From: Rhynchospora pubera
Taxonomy: Eukaryota; Streptophyta; Magnoliopsida; Poales; Cyperaceae
Assembly: GCA_028095005.1 (NCBI GenBank)
Contig: CM051460.1
Span: 79,067,676 to 79,131,675, forward strand
Direction: 5' to 3'
Length of the DNA: 64,000 nucleotides
Part shown: positions 37,680 to 49,700 of the stretch, in pieces
Position numbering within the stretch: the stretch's first letter is position 1
Layout of the letters: every line of letters begins with the position of its first letter
Made by a program: the position numbers and the translations under genes
Notes under the pieces: model-generated
What the model saw: the letters and a program-made list of their open reading frames with translations, nothing else
Databases searched by the model: none
Told to the model about the DNA's origin: nothing

Positions 37680-38765
37680 TTGCGGGTCTGTATGAATAAG
37701 AGGTGTCCTTGGCAAACCACGCCACCTATCTTTTTCTCTCTGTTTTTATGTCACCTAGCCACTGACACTTGTACGCAGAAACAAAAAAGAGAGAAAGAGA
37801 GAGACCGAGAAAGCAAGAGAGAGAACAAGAGACTTTCCCTTCACACTATTTCTCTCCTCTCCAAGCCTATATTTCTACTCCAAGTCTTCTCCCTCTTCTT
37901 CTCTCCAGGTTTCTTTCCATGACCGACGACTCCACCCTTCTCTCGGAAAAAAGCGCAAATCGAGGTCTAATCTTTTTCTTTCTTCTTTTTTCTCTGCCAT
38001 CCATTGATTTCTTGAGGAATCAAAACCCCCCAATAAAGTAACTGTACATATGGGGGTTATTAAACGAGTTGGGTCTCCGATTGTTTCACATTGGGTCGAT
38101 CAAAGGTTTTAATCTTGGGTTTGTTTATGCTTCGATCGTCGTCTTACAAGCTTGTGTTCTTTCTTGGGTATTATTTTGTATAGGCGATGAGTCGATTTCC
38201 TTTATTTACCTTTTGTCAATTTGGGTCCTTGTTTATCTAATACAAACCAATGCCTTTGTTTGCGAAGAACCATTGGGATAATATATCTCTGAGTTATTTA
38301 TAGGTATCAGTGGTTTTGGGTTGGTGAGTGCATTGTTCGTTTTTTCTTTCATTTTTGTTTTTTAAAGATTTTTTTAGTTGATCGGAAATCAAATCTTTGT
38401 TGAAATGTCACTTTATTGATGCTAGTTGTTGCAAACTTGCATAGATTGCTTGTGGGTCTAATTAATTTATAATAAAGGAAACAGAAATTTTGGAAAAATG
38501 AAAAGAAAGAAAAAGAAAAATCAGCACTTGTGTTTTTTAAACAAGAGAAAGAATGGAAAAGAAAAGAACTTGTGGGCTGATTTGACACTTTACTATCTTT
38601 TTCTGTTACCTTCTAGAAAGTCCCTCTTTGGTAAGGAACGGGGCTCATTTGCAAGAATTAATTGTAGCATTTAATTTATCCTTTTGGATCCCTTTCATCT
38701 GAGTATCACCTTTTGATTCAAAATCTAAAAATCATCATTAATATTTTCAGGAATTTCTTCGTCAA

Positions 38766-39997
38766 ATGCTTAGACAGATAAATAGAGCAATGGAAAAAGA
38801 TCAAATCAAAGGAGAAATGATGTCAGAAACTCTCAACTCATCATCTGATTCTCTGGCAGCAAAGGCCACATTTTTTCGGGTTTCAGGTCTCTTTGTAAGG
38901 ATGAGCACAAAGGGGTTATTAGACCCCGACACGGCTTGGAGCCCAACCTCTCCACTAGACCTGAAAGCCTTTTCTAACCTTGGTAGTTTCTCTCTCATGT
39001 CCCCAAAATCCTCAAATGCTGAGGCAAAGCCAAAGGCTTGGGATTCAAGCAAGGTTGGTCTTGGCTTGATTGATGCCTTAAAGGAAGAGAACTCGCAAGT
39101 TGGGAGTAGAAAGGTGCTTATCGGGTCTGAATTTAAGAAACCCAACTTGGAACTGCTACCTGAATCCAACAAAGCTGAGAGCTTTGAAATGAAAATAGAT
39201 CAAATTTCTAGTTCCCTCTCCATGAGAGAGTTAGCCGAATTAGAGGATTACACCTGTATCACAACTCACGGGCCGAATCCAACCAAAACTCACATTTTCG
39301 GAGATTGCATTTTTGAGGCGCCTGAGAGTTTCCTGCCTGAGCATAATACCATTTGGTCGATTGAGCCCATTGAAAGCTCCCCGTTAGAAGCTTATGGTGA
39401 TTTTTTGAAAATCTGTGGATATTGCAACAAAAAATTGCCTGAAGGGAAGGATATTTACATGTACCTGTAAGTTTTCTTTTTCTACTAGTTTGTTTTCTTA
39501 CTTTATTTTTCAGTCAATTTGGTTTAGCAAAGCAAATAAGAAATGTTAATTTGTCTGATTAGGGATTGTCAATAAAATTCAAACAAATGCTACACCATTG
39601 CTAGCGGAATGGTTTGGTACCAATAGCTGGGAGATGCTTTGTCTGCAATTAGGTTTCCTGGTTTGGTACCAATAATAGGAAGATATTCTGAAATTTTTAT
39701 GAAGCACCGTTTAGGTCCAATTTCTGATTTGTTTTAAATTTTTTTTTGGTGAATAACTATTTGTGAGTAGTGTTAAACTTTATTCACATTGGCTACAATT
39801 TTTTCCAAAGCAAATTACAAATGGAAAACTAAAATCACTATATATGTACCAGTCTTGACCTCATATTATCACTTTAAATTTGTAGAGGGGAGAAGGCATT
39901 TTGTACCAGGGAATGTAGATCCCACTATATAGGAGAGGAAATAGAAGAGGCAGAGATGATGGATGAGTCACTTAGCTTGTCGAATTTGGCTGAATAA
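38766..39997 (+). CDS. FCS-like zinc finger (FLZ, DUF581) protein, 2 exons
   Basis: Coding exons are 38766-39466 and 39886-39997 (813 nt, 270 residues), joined at a GT-AG intron inside a Leu codon within the zinc finger. The start MLRQINRAMEKDQ resembles known FLZ N-termini. Family signs in order are SPTSPLDLKAFSNLGSFS (59-76), EDYTCITTHGPNPTKTHIFG (160-179) and the FLZ domain at about 213-248 with C217-x2-C220-x19-C240-x3-C244. The usual FCS triplet is FCT here. FLZ proteins bind the kinase SnRK1 through this finger and act as adaptors in energy and stress signalling. A 5' untranslated exon likely ends near 37964 or 37908, with the intron acceptor at 38750, 15 nt before the ATG. The protein appears intact. 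Confidence 0.9.
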
Positions 39998-40434
39998 TTG
40001 GGAACTCCTCAAAATTGCAAAATTTGTGACTGATCATGAAATGAGCTGTTTCTGTTTATGGCTTGCAGCCATTAATGATCCCTTTACTTTGCAATTCTTC
40101 ATCTTTTTTTTTTTTTGTAATTTTCCTTGACCCCCTCTTGTTTTGGGTGGAATATGATTTCCGTTCTACATATTTACTGAACGGAAATGTATCTCTTTTT
40201 TTTTCTTAAAAATTTTTTTGGGCACTTATAGTATGTATGCCTATGAATGTGAGTTGCTTTGTCATGGTTATGAATCGATTATATATAATATATAATTATG
40301 ACTTGGTAATAATTTTTTTTCGTCTGGTCTACATCTCTTTTTCATGTCTTTGTATCAGCAATTTTTAGTAAGAGATGTTTCCATGCCTTTTCTAGTGACT
40401 TCTAATGTTAGGTACAAACAACAGTATTCCTTTC
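39998..40434. other. 3' flank of the FLZ gene
   Basis: 3' untranslated and intergenic sequence, T-rich, no gene. Confidence 0.5.
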
Positions 40435-40583
40435 GGCTCCGTTTGGATGGGTGCAAAAATAAGAGAATAGTTTCTTTTTATTTTCAAATTTATTATAAAC
40501 AATTCAAATTTTTCACAAAGTTACGCACTTTTCAATATTTTTTTTCTTATTTTTTTTTATTCTCACACCATCCAAACGGAGCC
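40435..40583. mobile_element. Tourist-like MITE, family T
   Basis: Ends GGCTCCGTTTGGATGG and its inverse; 149 bp; flanked by TTC on both sides, a possible 3-bp duplication. The interior AATTCAAATTTTTCACAAAG with GCACTTTTCAATATT is shared, in inverse, with the copies at 53578, 53942 and 63156. Confidence 0.75.
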
Positions 40584-42083
40584 TTCAAGCAAAGCCTCAA
40601 GTCTTCTGTAATCTTGAGATAAAAAACCTGGCCTGAATCCTAAGCAGACCAACAATAAGTCTTAAAAATACTTGTTAATTAGATAAAAATGCTACCCATG
40701 AGAAACATGATTAATGATTTCATTTTTGTTTGATATCTTTTCTATCTAGTTTTATAAAGCAAGTAGTGATTCCAAATTATACTCGGCTGCACATCCAAAC
40801 AAATAGGCTGTCAGAATACTGTTGCCTTGTGTGTACATTCCTCTGAAACCTATTAAATTCTGCAAAAACTTTAAAAGAAATTCCAAGAGGGAATCTTTTC
40901 GTTGTTTAGTACAGTGGGGTCGTCTTAAAACATCGCCTGTGCCAGAATTGATGTTTTTTGTTTTAATACCATTATCAAAGTACCTCAATTTAATGTCGTT
41001 TATTAAAACACCAAATTCCGTATAAAGCCATGTCACAAACTGGTCGCAAACATTTACATGTTCACTTGCCACTAAATTTTACACAATTTAACTTCAATGA
41101 GAGATGAGAAAGAAAGATAATAACTATTATTCCAATTATATCTAAAAGTTTTACAGAAAAGTTTTATGCAGAGAACTGTGAAAAGTTTTATGGGAGAGTG
41201 ATTCAGGCCTTTTGATAGGGAAAGCATACCAGCAACTGTTGATCATGCAAATAACCCATTTTCTGAGAGTATTCTCATTGAGGAGAGGTGGAGACAATTT
41301 TTAAGTCACATTTAGTATAATTTATTTGAGTTTCAAAGTAACGTTTCAATAGAAAATTAGGAAGAGTTTTGATTTATCAACTACATTGGACATATCTTCA
41401 ATTTTAGAGGATACTTTCTTTACCTAGAAGTGTCTTTACTTTTAGTTCCTTGTTCAGCAAAACATGTCTGGAAATCTCTTATTTGGCAAAACATAATTTT
41501 ACAGTTGTTATCCTTTATTTTATTTGGTGATTGCTTGTTTATAATTATAGCCCCGGCAGGTTTTTTTCTTTTCACGTTGTCGTTAAGTGCCTTATTTTGA
41601 AACAATACAAAGCAATAACTCGTTTTACCCCTTTATATTTAAAAACAATAAGAGATATTGATGGTAACGAAATAAAGTACGAAATTAGAAACAAGAAAGT
41701 ATGCAGATAAAATATTTAGGTGGAAGAAAATGCTTGAATTATATTTTGCAAAGAATAGATGTTCTGTACTTCTGTTGTCTGCTGAACATATTTATTTAGA
41801 TTTTTAGAACATATTCTAAAGTAGAAAATTATTATGTTGTTCTCAGTTTATATATGATCATATAATAATTACGGTACAATTTGAAATTATCTAGTAACCA
41901 ATGCCATACAATTGAATTTTATTTTTCAAACCACTCTGCTCATTAATTAGATAACCAATCCATTTTCAAATTGCACAATTCTGTATACAAAGTTTTTTTT
42001 TTTCACAAAAAAGCAGCCTTAATGCTGTCTTTTCATTGGCAGAAATAAGCAAGTTCTTACGTCAAATGTAAGTTATGATATAA
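40584..42083. other. Intergenic; no gene recognised
   Basis: Short open frames only (such as 40752-41072 minus). No repeat ends were recognised. Confidence 0.45.
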
Positions 42084-43004
42084 GGTGGCGTTTGTTTGTG
42101 ACTTAAAGGGTGCATAACTTAAGTTATGTATTCTTAAGTCACCAAACACCTCTTACATAAGATGTCTTAAGGGTACATAAGTTATGCAACATAAATAGGT
42201 TGCATAAGTTATGCACCGGTCCCCTTTAATTTTTTTTTCCAACAATACCCTTTAGAAATAATTAGTAATAATATTTAATAATCAATAATAATTAATAAAT
42301 AATAATATTTAATAAGTAACAATAACTATTAAAAATCATAATTAGTAATAAATATTAATTATTATAATTAATAATTAATAATATATAACAAGTAATAATA
42401 ATAATTAATAAACAATATTGATTTATTATTAAATAATTAATAATATTTCATAATAATAAAATGATTTCTTATTATCATTAATAATTAATTTTTATAATAA
42501 TTAAAAATTAATTAATATTAATTAATAAATAATAATACTTAATAAGTAACAATAATTATTAAAAAATCATAATGAATAAAAAAGATTAATTATTATAATT
42601 AATAATATTTAACAAGTAATATTAATTATTAATAATAATGATTTAAGAATAATAATTAATTGAAGATAATTAATCAAGAATAATTTTTATTATAAAATAA
42701 ATAATAATATTTATAATATTTAATTAAAAGTAAATTATTAATATTTCATGATAGTAAAAATGATTTATTATCATCATTACTAATTAATTTTTATAATAAT
42801 TAATAATTAACAATAATTAGGTCACAACATATAATATATAATACTAATTCTAATTTAAGGGCATTTTAGTCTTTTGACATGAATATATGCATGCATTAAG
42901 TTAGTCATCCTTACTACACAACCAAACATCTATTACATAACACTACATAAACACTTAGGCATCCTTAACTTATGCAACTCCTTACTACACAAACAAACGC
43001 CCCC
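42084..43004. mobile_element. Harbinger-like non-autonomous element, about 0.92 kb
   Basis: The left end GGTGGCGTTTGTTTGTG is matched by the inverted right end GGGGGCGTTTGTTTGTG. A TAA lies directly outside each end (42081-42083 and 43005-43007), the standard PIF/Harbinger duplication. Inward, GCATAACTTAAGTTATG is paired with GCATAAGTTAAGGAT. The interior is AATAAT-type sequence with no gene. Confidence 0.75.
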
Positions 43005-43752
43005 TAAATTAATAATTTGATTGATGGTCTCCCATTTCTGTAACGTTGTAGACAAAAACAGGACAATAGCAGCTATTTTTTTTTTCAGAACCTTTTGAAT
43101 TTTAGGACCAACAGGACCACACCAAGAGAAGCGAGGTATCAAGTATCATTTATTTTTTTTCCTCTTATTGAGTAATTGAGGTGACGGAGACTAAATTGTT
43201 TTAGCCTGGCAAATGTTTCAGGTACAGTTCATACAATGTGGTCCTTCTGTGGAATAATTATATTTAAAAAATTCAAAACTTAACAAGCACAAGGCGACAC
43301 GTACACTCGAGCACCGTAGCTAAAAGATAAAAGAACCACATTTCTTTTTTCTTCATTTTTTTTTTCAACTTCCTTGTTCTCTTTTCTTTTAGAAGAGGAA
43401 AAGATGGATCCTCCATACAAGACTCAAAACTTGTGCAATACATGAGAATACTTAACTGTTCCGGTGTTCCCAACATTTCATAATTGACACACCAGTTGAA
43501 TAAATAATCAATTGATGCATCCATTTTACTGAATGATATCCACGACGCAAATCTATAAAATAAAATAACTACTCTAGTAGACCAACTGATGTAAAATATT
43601 ACATAATTGATTGAAATTTAAGACATTCAGGTAGGACCTCCGCTTTTAGTACATTACTCTCGTGACAAAACGAAAACCATAATAAAGGTGAAAAAGCCGC
43701 AAGAAAGGAATTAAATATAAAGTTAACTCGACTGAAAGGGAAAATAAAGCAC

Positions 43753-46577
43753 TCAGATTTTGCGAGTATTATATGATTTGCAATTACTGCATTTCTGTGC
43801 AAGTACATGAAACTGAACTTCTGAAATCATTCCACAGTCATTGCAGAGTATCCGAACCTGCACATATTATAACCTTTGTTAGTAGGATAAAAATGAAGCA
43901 TTTGAGTTTGAAACATGAATCTAGAAAGAAAAAAATATACCATTTTGTTTTGATACAATTCAGGCATTGGTGTGGCTGCAATCTCTGTGTCAAGCTTCTC
44001 CCAAACTCTAGACATGTCACATACTGACTTCGAGCACAAAGGGCATATATACCTGAACATAAAAATAACTTTTGACAAATTATATAAATATGGGCCAAAT
44101 ATCCTTCATTCTGCTCGTCTCCACTGTGCCTTTTTTTTATGTCTAGATCCTTAATAACAAAGATAAAATCTGAAACTGTGAGGAGAGGGAGACCACAACA
44201 TAGAATAAAATGATAAATAAACAAGGTATACCTCCTAACTCTTAAGGAATACATCCAACAATGTTCTTGTATTTAAGGCTAATGTGCATATAACTGGATG
44301 ATGTTAATATTTCCTATCAATTTAAGTACAACATCGAAAGGTCATAAACTATAAAAAGTTAAAAACTCAATTGGTATCATTACATAGATTGAAAATTGAA
44401 GTGGGAGAGTTGGACAAGTGTGATACTTATACCATGATAGAGATGCATGAGAGGCATTTGTCATTTTGCAGGAGTATTTATCACATTTTGATGTTTTTCA
44501 AGGGAAAATATGAAAGAATTGGTATAATAATATGAAAGCCAGTAAAGGAAAGAAACATACTGTAAGTGATCTTGCATTTCCTTGAAACAGTTCATGTGGA
44601 GAGTATGGCCGCATGGCAGGACAGTAACATCATTTCTAGATTCAAACAAGTACTGTGAGGACAAAAGAAAAACAAAAATTATTTAGGCCCTTGGGTGACA
44701 ATGCTATAAATCTTCAATTAAAATACCACAAATCAATTAAATTATCAATAGAATAAACAAGAGCAACACAAAGCAATTAGACACCTCAAAGCAAATGGGG
44801 CAGTCATGATGCATTGCCTTCTCCACACATGAATGTCCATTTTTCAATACTATCGAATAACAACAACCTACACATACACAAGGGAGTAAGTTATCAAGTG
44901 ATTAATACAGGCACTTTTATAACAGCAGAGGGAAAATTTACGAAAGGTGTATTACCACACTTGAAGCAATGAAAGAAGTTCTCACGACCACCAATTCTGC
45001 ACAAATGGGAACAAAAAGTATTAAAACAAACAGAAAAGAATCTTGATCGAATAATTGCTACCACCAGATTGCTTGCACTAGATTCAAGAAAAGCCGAAGT
45101 AATTGCAGAGTTGGCTTCGTACCTGCATATCCCACAACCATTGCAATGGTATTGCTGCTTGGAAATCTAAAAAAAAATGAAATAAAAGAATTAATGATTC
45201 ACAGTTAAACTAAAGACAAAAGAAGTCTGTCAGATTAACAAGAAAAAAATGACAATTTAAGAGTTCTTACATCATCATCAAATAACTTGCAAATATCACA
45301 GAAGTACTTAGCCATGCACACACCACAGTTGATACACACTTGCCTCACCTAAGGAAAAATAATTCAAACAATGAACCATTGTACATACTTTTGAATAGAC
45401 TACCCACATAAAGTTACATAAAAGAGGGAAATATTTGGAGAAATCATATTGACAAATTCTCATAACAAGATAATTTACCTCTTGTTCAGTGTCACACAGA
45501 GAACAAATGATGTGCGAGATTTCATGGCGCGGAATTTCATGCCTCTTTGTCTTGTCCACTTCCATGGAATTCTAGCAAGCAAAATACAATGACAACCAAT
45601 GAATAAATGAAGTAAAAAACATCAGCATGTATATTTTACAACAGTTTTACTTATCAGAAAAATTGATAAATAAAAAATGTAGTGTTAGAAGACACAATCA
45701 CACAACACCTATGTACTCTACTGATGTTGTTCGATTTGAAGAAAAGAAATGAAAGTTTATATTAGGAGCGAGCATACCATGGCCTCATTATGGCAATGCC
45801 GACAGCCAAAAATCTTATTGCAACATGGAGCCCTTATTTTGCATCTTCTTTTGTAGTGAGCACACCTACAATTTTTAATGCTAAGCTTAAGTGATTTTGA
45901 AATACAAATGAACACAAAATTAGATTAAGCAGCTTCCCATTCACACTGTTACTGCAATCTTATTCTTAGTATCTTGGGCAACGATTATGTGGTTAAACAG
46001 TTAAATGGCCAGCAACAAACATTTAAGGTTAAACTGCTTTGTAATTTTGCAACAAAGCTCATTTATTGTTTGTAAACAAGAGACGGCATATGCTATAGTT
46101 GCAAAAAGACCAGAAAATCAAATTAAAATAATATAAAAATATGCCTAATCCCTTGTGGATGGTGCACAAGCTTTTGTTTCATGCAAAAATATGAAAGGGG
46201 AAAGTTTATCCCACAAAACAATAGTGTCAAATGACATCCATTCAAAATAGGTTGCGTTGCTGATACCAAACCCAGTGGTGCTGTTTGCACAATCAGAAAA
46301 ATTTCATTTTTAACCACAAATGTAATTACTTGTGTTGGTTTGAGTCTGTTAAGTTACTTTGACAATGCCACCTAACTAATCAGAAATTCAATAAAATCTT
46401 CCATAAATACTTCTTTTATCTAAAGTTTTCTTAAGATCAATACATCAATACATTAATAAACGAAAACACTGACAATAAGAGAGAGGGAGAGTACCCATGC
46501 TGCATGACTTCTCTGTTTAGAATCTCTGAAGGAATAGAGTTCTGAGTAGATTCGTGCTGTGCTGTCATTTCTCCCAT
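43753..46577 (-). CDS. CHYR1: CHY zinc finger and RING-H2 E3 ubiquitin ligase (RZFP34/CHYR1 type), 10 exons
   Basis: Coding exons on the minus strand: 46577-46495, 45865-45778, 45571-45479, 45348-45271, 45166-45123, 44996-44956, 44867-44785, 44652-44561, 44052-43941, 43857-43753. They sum to 819 nt and 272 residues, all with GT-AG introns and a continuous frame. A CHY zinc finger (about 29-103, GCAHYKRRCKIRAPCC, CRHCHNEA) is followed by the CTCHY zinc finger (about 104-164). The RING-H2 ligands are C165, C168, C184, H186, H189, C192, C204 and C207, and a zinc ribbon has C243, C246, C261 and C264. Such ligases transfer ubiquitin from an E2 to substrates; CHYR1/RZFP34 members act in ABA, stomatal and drought responses. 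VRILCNDC replaces the usual VWILCNDC. The wording fits the CHYR1/RZFP34 clade better than MIEL1. A 5' untranslated exon joins at the acceptor before 46633. Confidence 0.92.
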
Positions 46578-46633
46578 ACTTATCCTATTATATTCTCTGT
46601 TTTTATCTCCCTTAAATAAAACAATTAACAAAC

Positions 46634-48000
46634 CTGCATGCAAAAGTTACTTAAGAAAAATATCCCTAATTTTCCCTAGCACAAATAATCTTCACCAGCG
46701 ATTAACAGTGTCGACCGAATCACATCAAGCACAAAGCAAGTTGAAAGGCTCTGATCGCACCCCAATCCATTCTGACAATAGAAACATAACAGTAAACAGC
46801 ATCAAATGCCGCCAAAAAACATTTTTTTTCTTTCTGAATATTGTAACTTCTTCACTTTTCCTGTCATTTTTTTTTTTCTAAATGTTGTGGGCTCTACCTT
46901 GGTTGAATATAAGCTCCCTCTCTTCCTGTCCTTCTTCAGAAAACCTGAAAGCTTTACTGATCTCTCTACAAAAGTATTGAAGCTTTAAACAACAACTCTA
47001 GGATTTTGTGGTCCGAAATATGGCTTCCCTTTGTAGAAGCCCTTTGCGTCCCCTATTTTCTCTACAAAGTTCTTCAGTCGAAACATAACACTCCCTTTGA
47101 TCACACCCTTCAACTCCGCATACAAACATTGCTCCATCTTGATCATTACATCTGATAATCACTGACTTAGGTTGGGAGTGCCAATATCATCCGACTGACT
47201 CAACTCCACAAGGAAATTAAATAATACTTTTTTTACTATATATTTTAGTTATACATGACATGATTGTGATGGATTGGGGCTATAAGCAATTAGTCGTTCA
47301 GTTAAGACCTCTTTTTTTATTATTATTAAACAGAAAATTGAGATTATACTTTAAAAATTAGAAGGAATAAATGCTGCAATGCCAACATGAAACACCACCA
47401 GTTACCAGACCCAGTCAGAACCAAGGTTATCGCCAGACCAGACCATTGAAACTTTTACCTAGATCCGATCAACCAGAAAATAGAAAACAATGCTCTCTCT
47501 GTTTTCAAAAAGCTTTGTTTTAAAAACTTACAAGTGTTTATATATACTTAAAATGTTCATAATTCTCACAATCTAAAAATCATAACATCAATTTATTAAT
47601 TTTTTTTTATCAGCTTGAACGTGTGTCGCTTGTAGACCTTCCAATCCTTTTAGATTCGAATATAGATACTTCATTTGCCAGAACAACACTAAAAATTCTT
47701 ACTATTGATCTACCCTGACCTAGCAGTTACTTCGTCGCAAAAACCAATCACCGTATTATCTAATCTAATTTGAACAGTCGAATCTAGCTCTACTATTGCA
47801 ACCTAACTCATACAATTGCAAAATAGAAAATCTAACAAAATTAAAACACCTAACAACAGAACCAGAGCCTAATCCACTTACCTAACAATCTAGCAATTCG
47901 CCGCCAAAACAATCAAACACACGCAATCTACGATCTAGATTCTACACTAAAATTATATATGTATCTAATATTCCAAAGAGAAATTGAAAAGAACCCGCAG
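46634..48000 (-). other. Probable 5' UTR intron of the CHY/RING gene
   Basis: A TGCATGCAG acceptor ends at 46634 on the minus strand, 56 nt before the ATG. The likely first exon lies around 48000-48170. In between I see no gene; short frames such as 46806-46988 lack motifs. The exact donor (possibly near 47990) is uncertain. Confidence 0.45.
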
Positions 48001-48133
48001 AATCGAAGAATTAATCCCAGACCACGATGGATCGAAGGAGATCTCCCTTTTTGCGAAGCTCCAAACGAGTGCTTCCAAATTCCAATCGAATTTAGCTCAG
48101 AAAAGTTTTCACGGGATTTCCAATTTATATATG

Positions 48134-48138
<5 letters not shown>

Positions 48139-48169
<31 letters not shown>
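48139..48169 (-). repeat. GA/CT microsatellite in the CHY/RING leader
   Basis: About fifteen GA units, read as CT on the coding strand, just downstream of the TATA-like box. Confidence 0.8.
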
Positions 48170-48171
<2 letters not shown>

Positions 48172-48203
48172 ATAAGTGAAGATAATTGGATTCGAGAAAG
48201 TTC

Positions 48204-48212
48204 TCTTTAAAT
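48204..48212 (-). promoter_or_regulatory. TATA-like box of the CHY/RING gene
   Basis: Minus-strand TATTTAAAG about 30 bp before a CT-rich leader places transcription start near 48175. Confidence 0.45.
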
Positions 48213-48263
48213 ATCGACAAGCGAAGCTGCGAAGGGGATGAAATGGACAGGCGCCGTACCTAT

Positions 48264-48310
48264 GACGTGGCGCGTCAGGATATTAAATTATTATATATTG
48301 CTCGCCACGT
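48264..48310 (-). promoter_or_regulatory. Pair of ABRE-like ACGT boxes
   Basis: GACGTGGC lies at 48264-48271 on the plus strand, and GCCACGT at 48304-48310 reads ACGTGGC on the minus strand. Both contain the ABRE core bound by ABF/AREB bZIP factors, about 60-100 bp upstream of the TATA-like box. Paired ABREs are typical of ABA-induced promoters. Confidence 0.5.
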
Positions 48311-48312
48311 AA

Positions 48313-48873
48313 GCATGTCGATCCGTTTCGGCAAAGTAATCTTGACCGAGTTATGCTTCTCTGTGGCAAATCCCATCTTACTCTACCTGTTGCGGTTTTC
48401 TGACAAGGTTTTTGTGCATATACTGTTGCCGGAGCTGGGGCCCATTAAGCAGAGTCTTGTTGCTGGAATATTTTCCGGAATCTGTAACAGAGGATTTTTT
48501 GGTTTTGAAGTTGACGGTCAAACGGACCGGACCGACCAAGGAAGGAAAACAAACAGAAACAGTAGCTGGCACCGTTAACTGTGAAGGTTATCTTATCTAT
48601 TTGGGTACCCTTTGGGGTAGAATCCTGTGACAATTATTCTGGAGTAGACAAAGTTAAAGGAAACTGATAAGTTAGGGCCCACTAGAATTCTGAGGTGGCG
48701 TGAATTTGTCAAACGCCATCCAGTGCCCCCTGCACAGTGACCCTCAACAGAATCAGTTACATGAATGGTAACAGACTAACAGTATCAGAGTGGGGTTTAA
48801 ACGTGATATTTCTGGGCTGGGCTTTCTGACAAGGCTTGAATGAAGCGAACTTGAGAGGTGCAGCCTGATGGTT
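48313..48873. other. Distal upstream DNA of the CHY/RING gene; no gene
   Basis: Moderately GC-rich. Overlapping frames on both strands (48186-48578 plus, 48378-48572 minus) are not supported by any motif. Confidence 0.4.
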
Positions 48874-49148
48874 ATGGCTGCATAACGTCTAAAACGACCA
48901 CGAAAACGGTCGATTTCGTTAACCGTTTCGTTTTAAAACGAAATTGATCATCCATTTGCGTTAACCGTTTCGTAACGAAACGGTCGAAATCACGAAAATA
49001 CCACGAAAATATACATGGACGAAACTGTTCTAAGCTTTCGTTAACCGTTTCGTTTATTAAACGCAACAAAAAAATCTTAACCGTTTCGTTTCGTTTTGCA
49101 CGAAACGAAACGAAAGGACGATCGAAACGGTGACCGTTTTCACCCCTA
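48874..49148. mobile_element. hAT-like MITE, copy 1
   Basis: The right end, inverted, reads TAGGGGTGAAAACGG, like plant hAT MITE ends. The interior repeats AACGAAACGG and CCGTTTCGTT. CTGATGGTT occurs directly outside both proposed ends (48865-48873 and 49149-49157). The left end is not a good inverted match. An inverted relative lies at about 49434-49700. Confidence 0.55.
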
Positions 49149-49200
49149 CTGATGGTTTTATTCCTGGCCTCATGCATCAAGGCTTCAAATGGTTAAATAC

Positions 49201-49354
49201 TTTTTTTTTAAGATAAATCGGAGGTCTAAGCCACCCAACTTATTTTTAAATTAAATGTCTATGAAAGACCGCCCAACCGGATTTTGAACCTGCGACCTTT
49301 TACTCAAGGAGTCAAAGTGTATTGCTCTTTGCCACTAGACCAAGAGCTGGTTCT
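49201..49354 (-). mobile_element. tRNA-derived SINE with perfect 18-bp target duplication
   Basis: Read on the minus strand from 49354. A tRNA-like head has an A box TGGTCTAGTGG (49342-49332) and a B box GGTTCAAAATC (49290-49280), the RNA polymerase III promoter pair. A body of about 75 bp ends in nine A residues (49209-49201). The sequence CTTCAAATGGTTAAATAC occurs directly on both sides (49183-49200 and 49355-49372). Such SINEs are copied by a LINE's reverse transcriptase. Confidence 0.9.
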
Positions 49355-49433
49355 CTTCAAATGGTTAAATACTCGAATCTATTCTACACTCGACCCATTG
49401 AGCTTTCTTAAAATTGATTTACTATGATCATCA

Positions 49434-49700
49434 GGGGTGAAAATGACGACTGTATTAATCATTCTTTCGTTTTGTTTTGGACGAAACGAAACGAAACAAA
49501 ACGGTTAAAGAATTTGGTGGCGTCTCAAAAATGAAACGGTTAACGAAAGCTTGAAACGGTTTCGTCCATGTGTATTTTCGTAATTTCAATCGTTTCGTCT
49601 AAAACGAAACAGTTAACGCAAATGATAATCAATTTTATATCCAAAACGGAACGGTTACTCAACTGATAATTTTTTAGTCGTTTTAAACGTAGCATTTAGG
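49434..49700. mobile_element. hAT-like MITE, copy 2 (inverted)
   Basis: Begins AGGGGTGAAAATGAC and ends near TCGTTTTAAACGTAGC, the inverse arrangement of copy 1. The interior again repeats ACGAAACGAAAC and AAACGGTTAA. Target duplication not found. Confidence 0.55.

Noticed and set aside
48186..48578. 130-codon open frame
   Set aside because: Lies in the predicted promoter and leader of the CHY/RING gene on the other strand and has no motif.
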